Shown here: piece after piece, positions 16,278-24,793 of the stretch
How the letters are laid out: every line of letters starts with the position of its first letter
Numbering within the stretch: the first letter of the stretch is position 1
Assembly: GCF_002251775.1 (NCBI RefSeq)
Contig: NZ_NOXX01000215.1
Span: forward strand, 1-64,000
From: Flavobacterium aurantiibacter
GTDB taxonomy: Bacteria; Bacteroidota; Bacteroidia; Flavobacteriales; Flavobacteriaceae
Direction of reading: 5' to 3'
Length of the DNA: 64,000 nucleotides
The notes under the pieces: model-generated
Databases searched by the model: none
What the model was told of the DNA's origin: nothing
Seen by the model: the letters and a program-made list of their open reading frames with translations, nothing else
Program-made: the position numbers and the translations under genes

Positions 16278-18952
16278 TGAAATTGGTAAGAAAAGTATTC
16301 TGTGTGATTTTTATGGCATCCTTTTTTGGGATGCCATTTTCTATGTATTGCCAGCAGATTACGATCAAAGGTTTAATCACTGCTGAAAAAAATGAGGCCA
16401 TCCAAGGTTGTATTGTAACTGTAAGCAACAGTAAAACGTTGGATAAAGTCTTAGCCTACGGAACTTCAATAAGTAATGGCGCTTATGAAGTCAATTTTGA
16501 TAACAATACAAAACTAGACAGCCTTTACTTAACGGTAAAACACTTTAGCTATGAATCGATTTTAATTAAAATTCCAGCTAAAAGTATCATTCAAAACTTC
16601 ATCCTTACGGAAAAAATCAATGAACTCAACGAGGTAATAATCAAAAAGGAACGAACTTTAGAAGTAAAAGGAGACACCTTATCATACCTGGTACACGGCA
16701 TAAAGTCGGCTAAAGACTATACCATAGAAGATGTATTAAAGCGCATACCCGGAATAAGTGTAAAAGAAAACGGGCAAATAACCTATAACGAGAAGCCGAT
16801 TAGTCATTTGTACATAAATGGCGTTGATTTACTCGAAGGACGTTACAGCATTGCCACACAAGGCATTCCTGCCGACGCGGTTAAAACTGTAGATGTGATG
16901 AAGAGGCACCATCACAAGCGAATTGACATTGGTAGAACGGAAAGCGATAATGTTTCCTTGAATTTGAAAATAAAAGACGGAGTTAATGCACTTTTCGGGA
17001 CACTCAAGTCGGAAATTGGTATTCCGTTCCTAACAGCAAACGCCGATGTCACACCTATTTATCTTCGAAAAAAAATCCAAAACATAGGATCTTTAAAGGC
17101 AAATAACATCGGGAAAACACTAAAAAATGTAGGTGACGACCTGCAACTCGACAACAGTAATGCATACGCTCTCAAACTCAACGAGCTGCAGGTAATTAGC
17201 CCGCCCAACATTAATGGCGTAGCGATATCCGATAAATTTTGGCTCGACAACGATTCAAAAGCCATCACAAACGATGCACTGTATAAAGTAAACGACTCAA
17301 CTTTGGTGAAATGGAATGCAAATTACGTGAACGAGTTAAGTCGTATTGAAAGCAAAACTACAACCACTTTTTTAGCCAACGATGCCACGAATACTAATGT
17401 AAATATCAGCAGAAATCAATTGCGCACACAGCGTTTTCAAACAGGATCGAGTCAAGAAATCAATAAAAGAAATTACTATCTAAAAAATAGTTTTAACATC
17501 AAACTTACAGACAATACAGGTAACGAAAAAAGCAACTTAAATAGCATTGATGTTCTTTCAACCTTTAATCGCCGCGACTTTCTGCTAAACGAAATAATTA
17601 CTTTTAAAAAAGTGGTTTCTAGAAATAAAACGATAGAAAGCGGCGCCGTTGTTGATTTCGAGCTAAAAAATGAAACCTTAGCTGTTAATCCTCCGGTTTT
17701 TGAAGATCTGTTTAACTCGAATTCCCTGAATTCAAAAACAGCACAAGGCGTTCGCGTAACTAGGTTTAATGCGGGTGCTTTCGCGGAGTATCAATTTGCA
17801 ATAGGAAAAGTAGAGTGGAAATTAAACCAAACTGCAAACTATCAGCATTTTAATTTTATGAGCGGACTCGAATTACAACCCACAACTACAAACCTTGAGT
17901 TCCCATTTAAAAGTGATTTTGAGTTCGATAAAACTACATCCATTACGGAACTTAAGTCGAATGTACTCCTAGGAAAAACTCGTATTTCGTGGTCCTTAGC
18001 CAGCGAATTCATTTCTTTACAAATGAACGAAAAGGCAGAAACTAATTTAAACCTGAACAAAAACTATTTATTTTTACAACCGCGGTTGAACATAAAACAC
18101 ACCTTCAATTCCAAATGGATTGCAGGAACGAGCTATTCCTTAAAAAATTCGATTTCAGACTTTAGAAATTTAATTCCGCCACTAATTTTAAGTAGCTTCA
18201 ATACTCTGGTGCAAAATCCCTTTTTTGTAAACAAAACACAAGCTCATTCGATTACGCCTTACTTAAATTTCGACGATGTCCTAAGCAGCTTTTACCTCAA
18301 CCTCAACTGTGGCTGGGACCAAACAAAATCCGATGTAACATTCGATAGCGAAGTAAATTCGGACGGTTTTATTACCAATAAAGTTATTTTAAGACCAAAC
18401 ACCTTCCTTACTTATCGCTTCGGAACAACTATTCGCAAGAGTTTTCTTGGATCCTTGAACGCAAACTTGTCTTACAATTTTAGATATACTGAAAACGAAC
18501 TCTTTTTTAATAACGAGTTTCTAATATCGCTAAACAAATCACACAACATCGATTTTGAAATCAGTTGGGACGAAGGAACTTGGTTTGGAGCAGTTTATAA
18601 AGCAAATGCGTTCCTAAGCACCTCCTTTTTACCTAGAAATGAAGTGGAAAACAAAGCCCTATTCCAAACGGCTAATTTGGATTTCTATACCAGCGAAGAA
18701 ACTCGGATTAGTCTCGGAACCGAAGCGGCAACTGCCACTACTTCTCGAGCCGCAAAAGCCGATACCAATGTACTTTTCAACGCACAGTTTTTTTACAAAC
18801 CATCGAAGAAACTGTTTCTTTCAGCTGGACTGCTCAATTTATTCGACACTAAAGTATTTACAACGACGAATAGTTTAGCGAACATTGTAAACGTGTATCA
18901 ATTTTCACTTCGACCACGACAGTTTACTTTAGGTTTGAATTACAGCTTTTGA
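16277..18952 (+). CDS. TonB-dependent-receptor-like outer-membrane protein paired with GLPGLI
   Basis: The 891-residue protein has a signal sequence, then an N-terminal carboxypeptidase-regulatory-like domain (TIKGLITAEKNEAIQGCIVTV, about 29-110), a plug-like domain (DTLSYLVHGIKSAKDYTIEDVLKRIPGI, about 133-165) and a long beta-barrel ending in an aromatic strand (QFTLGLNYSF). A GTG start overlapping the GLPGLI stop is preferred because of the tight coupling. Receptors of this kind without a SusD partner are common next to GLPGLI genes; the ligand is unknown and a peptide is possible. Base composition is AT-rich relative to pnp and rpoD, which could indicate transfer. Confidence 0.85.
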   Translation: MKLVRKVFCVIFMASFFGMPFSMYCQQITIKGLITAEKNEAIQGCIVTVSNSKTLDKVLAYGTSISNGAYEVNFDNNTKLDSLYLTVKHFSYESILIKIPAKSIIQNFILTEKINELNEVIIKKERTLEVKGDTLSYLVHGIKSAKDYTIEDVLKRIPGISVKENGQITYNEKPISHLYINGVDLLEGRYSIATQGIPADAVKTVDVMKRHHHKRIDIGRTESDNVSLNLKIKDGVNALFGTLKSEIGIPFLTANADVTPIYLRKKIQNIGSLKANNIGKTLKNVGDDLQLDNSNAYALKLNELQVISPPNINGVAISDKFWLDNDSKAITNDALYKVNDSTLVKWNANYVNELSRIESKTTTTFLANDATNTNVNISRNQLRTQRFQTGSSQEINKRNYYLKNSFNIKLTDNTGNEKSNLNSIDVLSTFNRRDFLLNEIITFKKVVSRNKTIESGAVVDFELKNETLAVNPPVFEDLFNSNSLNSKTAQGVRVTRFNAGAFAEYQFAIGKVEWKLNQTANYQHFNFMSGLELQPTTTNLEFPFKSDFEFDKTTSITELKSNVLLGKTRISWSLASEFISLQMNEKAETNLNLNKNYLFLQPRLNIKHTFNSKWIAGTSYSLKNSISDFRNLIPPLILSSFNTLVQNPFFVNKTQAHSITPYLNFDDVLSSFYLNLNCGWDQTKSDVTFDSEVNSDGFITNKVILRPNTFLTYRFGTTIRKSFLGSLNANLSYNFRYTENELFFNNEFLISLNKSHNIDFEISWDEGTWFGAVYKANAFLSTSFLPRNEVENKALFQTANLDFYTSEETRISLGTEAATATTSRAAKADTNVLFNAQFFYKPSKKLFLSAGLLNLFDTKVFTTTNSLANIVNVYQFSLRPRQFTLGLNYSF

Positions 18953-18986
18953 TAAAACTTCGGAAGTTAGCATTTGTATTTTACCC

Positions 18987-20087
18987 TCAAACCAACAAAT
19001 ACGAAGTACTTCTGCCACCACTGTCCGATTTTACAAAAACATTTTTGGCAATTAAATCATTTAAATCACGTACCGCGCTGTCTTTAGAACATTTGCCCAT
19101 TTTAGCGTACTTCTCCGAAGTTAATTTTCCTTCAAAACCGTCTAAAACTTTATTGATAATGAGCTTTTGTCGCTCGCTGAGTATCGTTTCGGCATGCTTT
19201 TTCCAGAAGTTTACCTTTGCAAAAACCAAACTCAAATTAATCTCTGTTAACTTCAACGCATTCAGCAAACAAAGTAAAAACCAAACCATCCACTCGGTGA
19301 TGTCTAAACTGCCGCGCTGCGTTTTCTCTAAAATTTCGTAGTAGTTTTTTCGATCAATTCGAATACTGGCCGACAAGCTGTAAAAGCGTTGCGAACTCGA
19401 ATCGGAACGGGCCAAAAGCATATCCGTAAGCGCACGCCCGATCCTGCCATTGCCGTCGGAAAACGGATGTATTGTCACAAACCACAAATGCGCCATCGCA
19501 GCTTTTAAAACCTGATCGGGAGTTTCATCGCTGTTAAACCACTCCAAAAAAACTTCCATCTCTCGCGGAACGAATTCGGCCGCCGGTGACTCAAAATGAA
19601 CAGTTTCTCTACCTATCGTACCCGAAACCACTTGCATCGGACCTCTGGCATCTGTGCGGTAGGCGCCAACGGTAATCCGATGAGAACCCGTTTGCTTCGA
19701 CGGAAACAACCACTTATGCCACATAAACAAACGCTCGTGCGTCAGCGGCTCTTGATAATTTTGCGTGGCATCAAGCATCATTTCAACCACACCATCAATG
19801 TTGCGATCGAGCTTCAAACTGCCACCAATGTCAACTCCCAATTTCTGAGCAATTGACGAACGAACCAAATGCTGATCTAGATACTCGCCCTCTATTTCCG
19901 AAGTTTTTAGCACATCCAAAGTGAGCGTATTCAAAACGGCAGCCGATTGCAAGTCAAAACCAATCGCCTCCATCTTCCCCATCAAACGACCCTGTAAGTT
20001 TCGCACATGACTCAACAACGGAAGTATTTCCGACTCATCGTAATCAAACTTAGGCCAACCGCGCAATTTATGTATGTAAAATCCCAC
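18987..20087 (-). CDS. Fic family protein with N-terminal inhibitory helix (DUF4172 type)
   Basis: The protein has an N-terminal segment typical of DUF4172 (FYIHKLRGWPKFDYDE), an inhibitory helix motif SEIEGE (about 63-68), and the Fic core with the catalytic motif HPFSDGNGRIGR (about 207-218). A C-terminal winged-helix-like region (ILSERQKLIINKVLDGFEG onward) follows. Fic enzymes transfer AMP or similar groups to target proteins; the (S/T)xxxE(G/N) helix blocks the active site, so activity is autoinhibited. I prefer the GTG at 20087, because a perfect TATCTTTG box covers the alternative TTG start at 20105. No cognate antitoxin gene is adjacent. Confidence 0.87.
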   Translation of the reverse strand: MGFYIHKLRGWPKFDYDESEILPLLSHVRNLQGRLMGKMEAIGFDLQSAAVLNTLTLDVLKTSEIEGEYLDQHLVRSSIAQKLGVDIGGSLKLDRNIDGVVEMMLDATQNYQEPLTHERLFMWHKWLFPSKQTGSHRITVGAYRTDARGPMQVVSGTIGRETVHFESPAAEFVPREMEVFLEWFNSDETPDQVLKAAMAHLWFVTIHPFSDGNGRIGRALTDMLLARSDSSSQRFYSLSASIRIDRKNYYEILEKTQRGSLDITEWMVWFLLCLLNALKLTEINLSLVFAKVNFWKKHAETILSERQKLIINKVLDGFEGKLTSEKYAKMGKCSKDSAVRDLNDLIAKNVFVKSDSGGRSTSYLLV

Positions 20088-20102
20088 AACGCTTCCTTTC
20101 CC

Positions 20103-20179
20103 CAAAGATACATCATCCCTCTTGGTTTAAAAACTATTCGACGCATTTTTTGCATTTATTAAAGCAATTATTCGACGCA
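20103..20179 (-). promoter_or_regulatory. fic promoter region with two 11-bp direct repeats
   Basis: On the minus strand TATCTTTG (20110 to 20103) is a full -7 match. Upstream of it, TATTCGACGCA (plus-strand reading) occurs exactly twice, at 20135-20145 and 20169-20179, 34 bp apart. The spacing of about three helical turns and the position just above the core promoter fit a two-site operator. The remaining spacer to 20419 holds the exbB promoter and nothing else I can name. Confidence 0.5.
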
Positions 20180-20355
20180 AAATGTATTAAAACTGAAATT
20201 TTATTACTTTATATGGCATAAATTACCTTAATTAAGCAGCTATTCGTTGCAGCTTATCCGAGTAAAACTACTGCTTATCTAACTCGCGGTCGTAATTCGC
20301 AACTACGAACAATTAAAAAACTGTTCACAATTAATGCAAACTTCAATCGTTATGG

Positions 20356-20388
20356 TTTGTAGAAAGGAAAATAATTAAAGTATTTTTG
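20356..20388 (+). promoter_or_regulatory. exbB promoter
   Basis: TTTG (20356-20359), 21-nt spacer, TATTTTTG (20381-20388). Both boxes match the Bacteroidota consensus. The leader is about 28 nt. Confidence 0.75.
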
Positions 20389-20419
20389 TTTTTAATCGTT
20401 TGATCTAAAACCACAACAT

Positions 20420-21139
20420 ATGAGCCTAAACGCAATTTTATTGCAAACCGAAACCGTAGCCGACACGCTTGCAAATGCAGCCGCTGCTGCCACAACCGAT
20501 GTTAGTGTAACCGAAAATGTATCTTACCTCGAATTTTTAATGAAAGGCGGTATCATGATTATCCCAATCATCATCCTGCTGTTTTATTGCATTTTCGTCA
20601 TCGTCGAACGCTACCTTTCCATCAAAAAAGCCACCAAACAAGACGTGCTCTTGCTACACGACGTGAAAGCGCAGCTTAAAGCCGGAAAAATCGATAATGC
20701 ACTTATGGTGTGTAACCGCCAAAATACCGCGTCTGGTAACATTTTACGAAGCGGAATTGCTATAATCGGACGTCCGATCAGCGAAATAGAGTCGGTTATG
20801 GAAAAAACCGCAAACGTCGAAATTTCCCAAATGGAAAAAGGACTTGGCCACCTCGGACTCATCTCCGGTATCGCGCCAATCCTCGGATTTATTGGCACTA
20901 TTTCTGGTGTAATCAAAATTTTCCACACCATTTCAAACACCGGTAATTTGAATATTCAGACCATTTCGGGCGGACTCTACGAAAAGATGATTAGCTCCGG
21001 AGCCGGACTCGTTGTTGGGGTTGTGGCTTACGCCGCTTACCATTTGTACAATATGTGGATCGACAGCTTTGCGCTTAAAGTCGAAAAACAAACACTCGAA
21101 ATAATCAACATTATTCACGAACCACAACATGGCAATTAA
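20420..21139 (+). CDS. exbB: MotA/TolQ/ExbB proton channel family protein
   Basis: The 239-residue inner-membrane protein has an Ala/Thr-rich N-terminal segment and three membrane helices (about 44-66, 140-162, 180-205). The ExbB core is GLISGIAPILGFIGTISGVIKIF followed by SGGLYEKMISSGAGLVVGVVAY. With ExbD and a TonB protein it converts proton-motive force to energise outer-membrane receptors, several of which are encoded in this window. The stop overlaps the exbD start by 11 nt. TolQ is the main alternative, but the two-gene layout with a single short ExbD favours the Exb type. Confidence 0.88.
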   Translation: MSLNAILLQTETVADTLANAAAAATTDVSVTENVSYLEFLMKGGIMIIPIIILLFYCIFVIVERYLSIKKATKQDVLLLHDVKAQLKAGKIDNALMVCNRQNTASGNILRSGIAIIGRPISEIESVMEKTANVEISQMEKGLGHLGLISGIAPILGFIGTISGVIKIFHTISNTGNLNIQTISGGLYEKMISSGAGLVVGVVAYAAYHLYNMWIDSFALKVEKQTLEIINIIHEPQHGN

Positions 21140-21521
21140 GCGAAACAGACGATTTCATCCTGAAATTCCTACGGCATCGCTCAGCGATATCATGTTCTTT
21201 TTATTCCTGTTTTTCTTGATTATCTCGACCTTGGCAAATCCAAACGTGATTAAACTCACCTTGCCCAAGGCAAAATCAAACGAAACTACGAACAAAGATC
21301 ACATTACACTTTCCGTGACTGAAGATCAACGCTATTTTGTCGATAAAACTGAGGTAAGTTTCTCTGAACTCGAAAACAAACTCTTAGAGCAAACTACGCT
21401 TAAAGGTGATAAAGTAGTGGTAGTGCGACTCCCGGCCGACAATAAAGTGCAAGATTTGGTCGACGTAATGCAAATCGGCGTAAAACTCAAACTCAATTTT
21501 GTAATTGCTACAGCGAAGTAG
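21129..21521 (+). CDS. exbD: ExbD/TolR family biopolymer transport protein
   Basis: The 130-residue protein has a short cytoplasmic N-terminus with a basic patch, one membrane helix with the conserved aspartate (SLSDIMFFLFLFFLIISTLA, about 17-36, D20) and a periplasmic domain with LPKAKSNETTNKDHITLSV. The aspartate carries protons in the ExbB/ExbD motor. It starts inside the 3' end of exbB. No tonB gene follows directly; instead a repeat and MITE-like region begins. Confidence 0.88.
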   Translation: MAIKRNRRFHPEIPTASLSDIMFFLFLFFLIISTLANPNVIKLTLPKAKSNETTNKDHITLSVTEDQRYFVDKTEVSFSELENKLLEQTTLKGDKVVVVRLPADNKVQDLVDVMQIGVKLKLNFVIATAK

Positions 21522-21546
21522 ATTTCTTTTATTTCTAGAATTTTCA

Positions 21547-21925
21547 GAAGCTATTCCGGCTGTTCGCTGCAAATCCGCGCCCAAAAAACGTAATTTAACG
21601 TGAGTTTGATGTAAAAATTAAAGTTAGAAAACATTTAAATAGTTGATTACAAGGCGTATTTTCTTTGGGATACCGAGGTATCTCAAAAAAATACAACGCA
21701 GTAAGCGACTGTTTAAATGGTTAGCTTTAAAAATTGCTGAACAAAGATTTCCATAAAATATTTAAACACCTCAATTCGAGCGTTCTAACAAAGATTTTTA
21801 TGTCGAACTCACGTTAAGTAACACAAGCTTAGCCTGGCTTCCGTTGGTCGCCCGCACGTCTTGGTAAATTAGTGTTTTTTGGGCTTTGGGTTTTTCGCTG
21901 CCATCCGGGCTAGGGCAATCGTTAC
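21547..21925. repeat. Dispersed structured repeat, copy C, split by an insertion
   Basis: The left part (GAAGCTATTCCGGCTGTTCG, 21547-21566, compare GAAGCTATTCCCGCTATCCG in copy B) and the right part (GCTGCCATCCGGGCTAGGGCAATCGTTAC, 21897-21925) belong to one repeat. Between them the hairpin arms CCCAAAAAAC (21580-21589) and GTTTTTTGGG (21873-21882) face each other across about 280 bp that contains the MITE-like element. The right part also encodes codons near the C-terminus of the minus-strand AsmA-type gene. Confidence 0.65.
21595..21817. mobile_element. MITE-like foldback element, 223 bp
   Basis: Terminal inverted repeats of 24 bp begin TTAACGTGAGTTTGATGTAA (21595) and end with its near-complement CTCACGTTAA (21817). 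An inner long imperfect hairpin spans about 21610-21743, centred on GATACC-GA-GGTATC at 21669-21682. There is no coding capacity. TTAA at both ends could be part of the terminal repeats or a duplicated target. It looks like a non-autonomous element moved by a transposase encoded elsewhere. Confidence 0.7.
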
Positions 21926-22540
21926 CGAAAATCCGTTTCCTTTTACCGGCAACGAATCGTTCTTAATCAACATCGATTCTTTGGGCGCTTCACTTTCCGT
22001 TTCGTCGGTTTTCTTACTAAAAAAACGAATCTTCGGATTGTCTTTCGTTCCGCGAACCGTGCACGGAATTCCAATCAAACCAAAAGGCGGCAAACCAACG
22101 CGCAGTTTCAAATTCATCTGCCCGTTAAAATTCGTTTTTCCTTCAAATCGCAAACGAAACAATCCGGCACCAAATTTCGTCCGATCTATCGTAATCACAT
22201 TGTTTCGAATGCTGCTTTTTACCACAACTTTTTTCAAATCCGGATTGGCTACGGCATCCGAACCCGTTTTCTTTCCAACAATCGAAAACATCTTTAGTCC
22301 TTTTACCTTAATGTCTTCCAAAGTCAACGAACCCGCACCTACGATGCTCGGATATATCGGCTCCATATTTTCGTTTAATACGCCGTTCAAGCGATAATCC
22401 AACGATACTAAACCCGAAGCACTCGCTGCCGAACTTGCTGCCGTTCTAAACAATTCGATTTCATTGTACGCGCGCTTAATATCGAAATTTGAAGCGGTAA
22501 GTCGTACATCGTAACCTGCTTTTTCCGTTCCGGAGTTTTT
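21869..22540 (-). pseudogene. C-terminal fragment of the AsmA-type gene, after an in-frame stop
   Basis: The frame continues directly from the TAA that ends the 22541-24712 gene, with no frame change. It reads KNSGTEKAGYDVRLTASNFD and on to DRTKFGAGLFRLRFEGKTNF and LRVGLPPFGLIGIPCTVRGT, typical of the C-terminus of AsmA-like proteins. The last about 20 residues (VTIALARMAAKNPK) are encoded by the right part of repeat copy C. There is no credible start codon of its own, so this is the cut-off end of one 947-codon gene. Confidence 0.8.
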
Positions 22541-24712
22541 TTACGTTCCTGTAGCAGCCACTTTGCAGCCAATTAAATCGAAACCTGTTTTGGCTAATCG
22601 CAAAGTTCCGCGATCGGCATGTACGGCGCCAAAGAAGTCGTTCAAATTCAAATCGTTATAAACAATTTTTTGCGCTTTTGCACGCAAGGTAATATCCAGA
22701 TTTGTGGGCACTACCACTACTCCACTGGTTTTCGCAGCAGCTGTACTTGTTTCGGGTAGTGTTTCCGAATCGTTTGGTTTCGCTACAGGTTCGGCTGCCA
22801 TCCATTCAGAAACAACTAACTGATCGGCTTCAAACAAGAAATTTCCTTTCAACACCGCATCTTTCTCAAACAAAAACGGAATTACATCTAAAATCTGTCC
22901 GTTCATGCGCAACTCCGACGAGCCATAACGCGCCGTAAACGCATCAAATTTCATCTGATTCTTCACAAAAGAAAAATCGCCTTTCTCGACCTTAAAATCC
23001 AACGGCAGAATGCCCGCTTTCAAACGGATGTTCCGAACTTTCAAATAACCATCGTTTTGCAACGCGCCAAAATTCTTTGCTGCAATAGCCGAGGCTGCTC
23101 CCGATACATTTAATTTCATGTCGAGAAAACCATCAAGATTCGAGATTTTAAAAACTTTCGCAATCCGACCTACGTCTAAGGCGCCAGCAGCTTTGATTTT
23201 GTAAGATATATTTTCGGGATTCACAAACAAAGCCGAAGCGGTAAATGCTTGCTTTTCGAAAGTAAATTGTATGTTATTTAAATCAACTTTGGTGCTGCTT
23301 AACTTGGGCGTTTTGTTAAAAACTCCGGCAACTATATTAATATTCTGAATCGGATTTGGGTAGTAACTACTTCGTATCTCACCGTTATTCAAACTCAAAT
23401 CGAAATCGGTTTTCGGCATCAGCGATTTACTTGCTTCGTATACACCGGCTATGGTTCCTTCTGCCTTGAGCGAGCCGCGCAACTTCACAAAATCCAAATT
23501 CAATGCATCAGAAAAGTCTTTTAAATCAAAACGTGCTTGTACATCCGATTTCATCAAAATCCGCTCAATTCCCGTTGAAACATAATTGGCTTTGGCAAAA
23601 CCGTTCCCGAGCTTAAAATTAAAATCTTTTAAAGAGACATTGGTTTGCGAAAAGTTGAGTTGCCGCGCCGAAACCAACAATTTAAAATTCAAGTTTTCAA
23701 TAGGCATGGGCGCCGATTTACTTTTCACCAAACCGTTTCGCACGTTAAATAAAAAATTAAAATTCGGATTGGTATTGGTTGCGGCGGCATACTTTCCTTT
23801 TATAGAAAAACCAACGTCGGCTTTGCCTTGGAGCATTGTTTGGCTTTGCCATTGCGTATATTCTGGGGGTAATGCCGAAAATAAATCGTCGAGATTGCAA
23901 TCACTGGCGCGAGCAGAAATATCCATAAAGTAACCGTCGTTCAAAAACTCGAACAATCCATTAAATCGAACAGCTAATTTATTGATGATCAGATCGTTCT
24001 TTTCAAAAGTAAAAGCCAACGAATTGGTATTAATTTTTGTGATTAATTCGGCCTGAACTTTCTTGTCTTTTAAATACTGTTTTCCTCCGTAGGCTAAATC
24101 CAAAGCTTGAATAGAAGCAGTGGTTTGCAAATCGAAAACAGCTCGATCTAAATTTCCGACTCCCAAATAATTAAAACCCCTTGCATTAAACAAGAAATTC
24201 AGTGATTGGTCGGCGTAATCGAGTTTTGCATTATTAATTTCTATGTGCTCCAAACGAATGGCCGTAGTTGAAGAATCGGATTTCGACTTAGTATCAGCCG
24301 ATTTATAGACGTTATAATTGGCGCGACCTTGCGTATCGACTTTGATAGCTATTTCAGGATTTTCAACATAAATTTCATCGATTTCAACGGTACTTTCAAA
24401 GACCAATTTATACAAATCGACACCAAAAGCTACTTCTTCCGCACGAACTAAATTTTGATCTTGAAAAGGCGCAGAACCGTTTAACTTAAATCGCTCTAAG
24501 GATAAGGTAAGCGACGGGAAGTGGTTGAAGAACGACAAACTGCTCGATTCAAAATCGAGTTTACCGTCAATATGTTGGTTTGCATACGCTTTAACTTCTT
24601 TCTCGATAAATTCCGGAAAAAGGAGCGGAAACAAAAACATGAGCAACAAAACCAGCAGAAGGGAGCCAGCTGTGTACTTTACTATTTTTAAAAGTATCTT
24701 AGGAAGTTTCAT
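22541..24712 (-). CDS. AsmA family protein, truncated by a premature TAA
   Basis: The 723-residue product has an N-terminal membrane anchor (about 12-35) and a long periplasmic region of repeated amphipathic strands of the AsmA/repeating-beta-groove type (LDFESSSLSFFNHFPSLTLS, then many LNN/FNG repeats). Family members are thought to carry phospholipids between the inner and outer membrane. A single TAA follows AATGT, where a tyrosine codon (TAC or TAT) would let the frame run on 224 codons to 21869. The truncated protein lacks the C-terminal domain and may be non-functional. Sequencing error in the adjoining A-run is the main alternative. Confidence 0.8.
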   Translation of the reverse strand: MKLPKILLKIVKYTAGSLLLVLLLMFLFPLLFPEFIEKEVKAYANQHIDGKLDFESSSLSFFNHFPSLTLSLERFKLNGSAPFQDQNLVRAEEVAFGVDLYKLVFESTVEIDEIYVENPEIAIKVDTQGRANYNVYKSADTKSKSDSSTTAIRLEHIEINNAKLDYADQSLNFLFNARGFNYLGVGNLDRAVFDLQTTASIQALDLAYGGKQYLKDKKVQAELITKINTNSLAFTFEKNDLIINKLAVRFNGLFEFLNDGYFMDISARASDCNLDDLFSALPPEYTQWQSQTMLQGKADVGFSIKGKYAAATNTNPNFNFLFNVRNGLVKSKSAPMPIENLNFKLLVSARQLNFSQTNVSLKDFNFKLGNGFAKANYVSTGIERILMKSDVQARFDLKDFSDALNLDFVKLRGSLKAEGTIAGVYEASKSLMPKTDFDLSLNNGEIRSSYYPNPIQNINIVAGVFNKTPKLSSTKVDLNNIQFTFEKQAFTASALFVNPENISYKIKAAGALDVGRIAKVFKISNLDGFLDMKLNVSGAASAIAAKNFGALQNDGYLKVRNIRLKAGILPLDFKVEKGDFSFVKNQMKFDAFTARYGSSELRMNGQILDVIPFLFEKDAVLKGNFLFEADQLVVSEWMAAEPVAKPNDSETLPETSTAAAKTSGVVVVPTNLDITLRAKAQKIVYNDLNLNDFFGAVHADRGTLRLAKTGFDLIGCKVAATGT

Positions 24713-24760
24713 CGTTACAAAGGTAACGGGCTGTTTCTAAACGGCAAACAAAGAGCATAA

Positions 24761-24788
24761 AAAAGCCGCTCGATTAGAGCGGCTCTTT
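24761..24788. terminator. Terminator after the sus operon
   Basis: AGCCGCTC (24764-24771) pairs with GAGCGGCT (24777-24784) around GATTA. On the minus strand a T-run follows. The A and T tracts on both sides make it usable by the convergent direction too. Confidence 0.85.
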
Positions 24789-24793
24789 AAAAC

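Noticed and set aside
16277-18952. SusC of a second polysaccharide locus
   Set aside because: There is no SusD-type gene nearby and the gene is coupled to a GLPGLI gene, so it is treated as a receptor-like protein of the GLPGLI set.
18949-19341. Plus-strand frame of 130 codons over the 3' end of fic
   Set aside because: It is antisense to the Fic protein, whose catalytic motif and winged helix are clear, and it has no recognisable domain.
21869-22453. Separate 194-residue gene downstream of AsmA
   Set aside because: It is in the same frame as the preceding gene across a single TAA, and its only start is a TTG inside conserved sequence.
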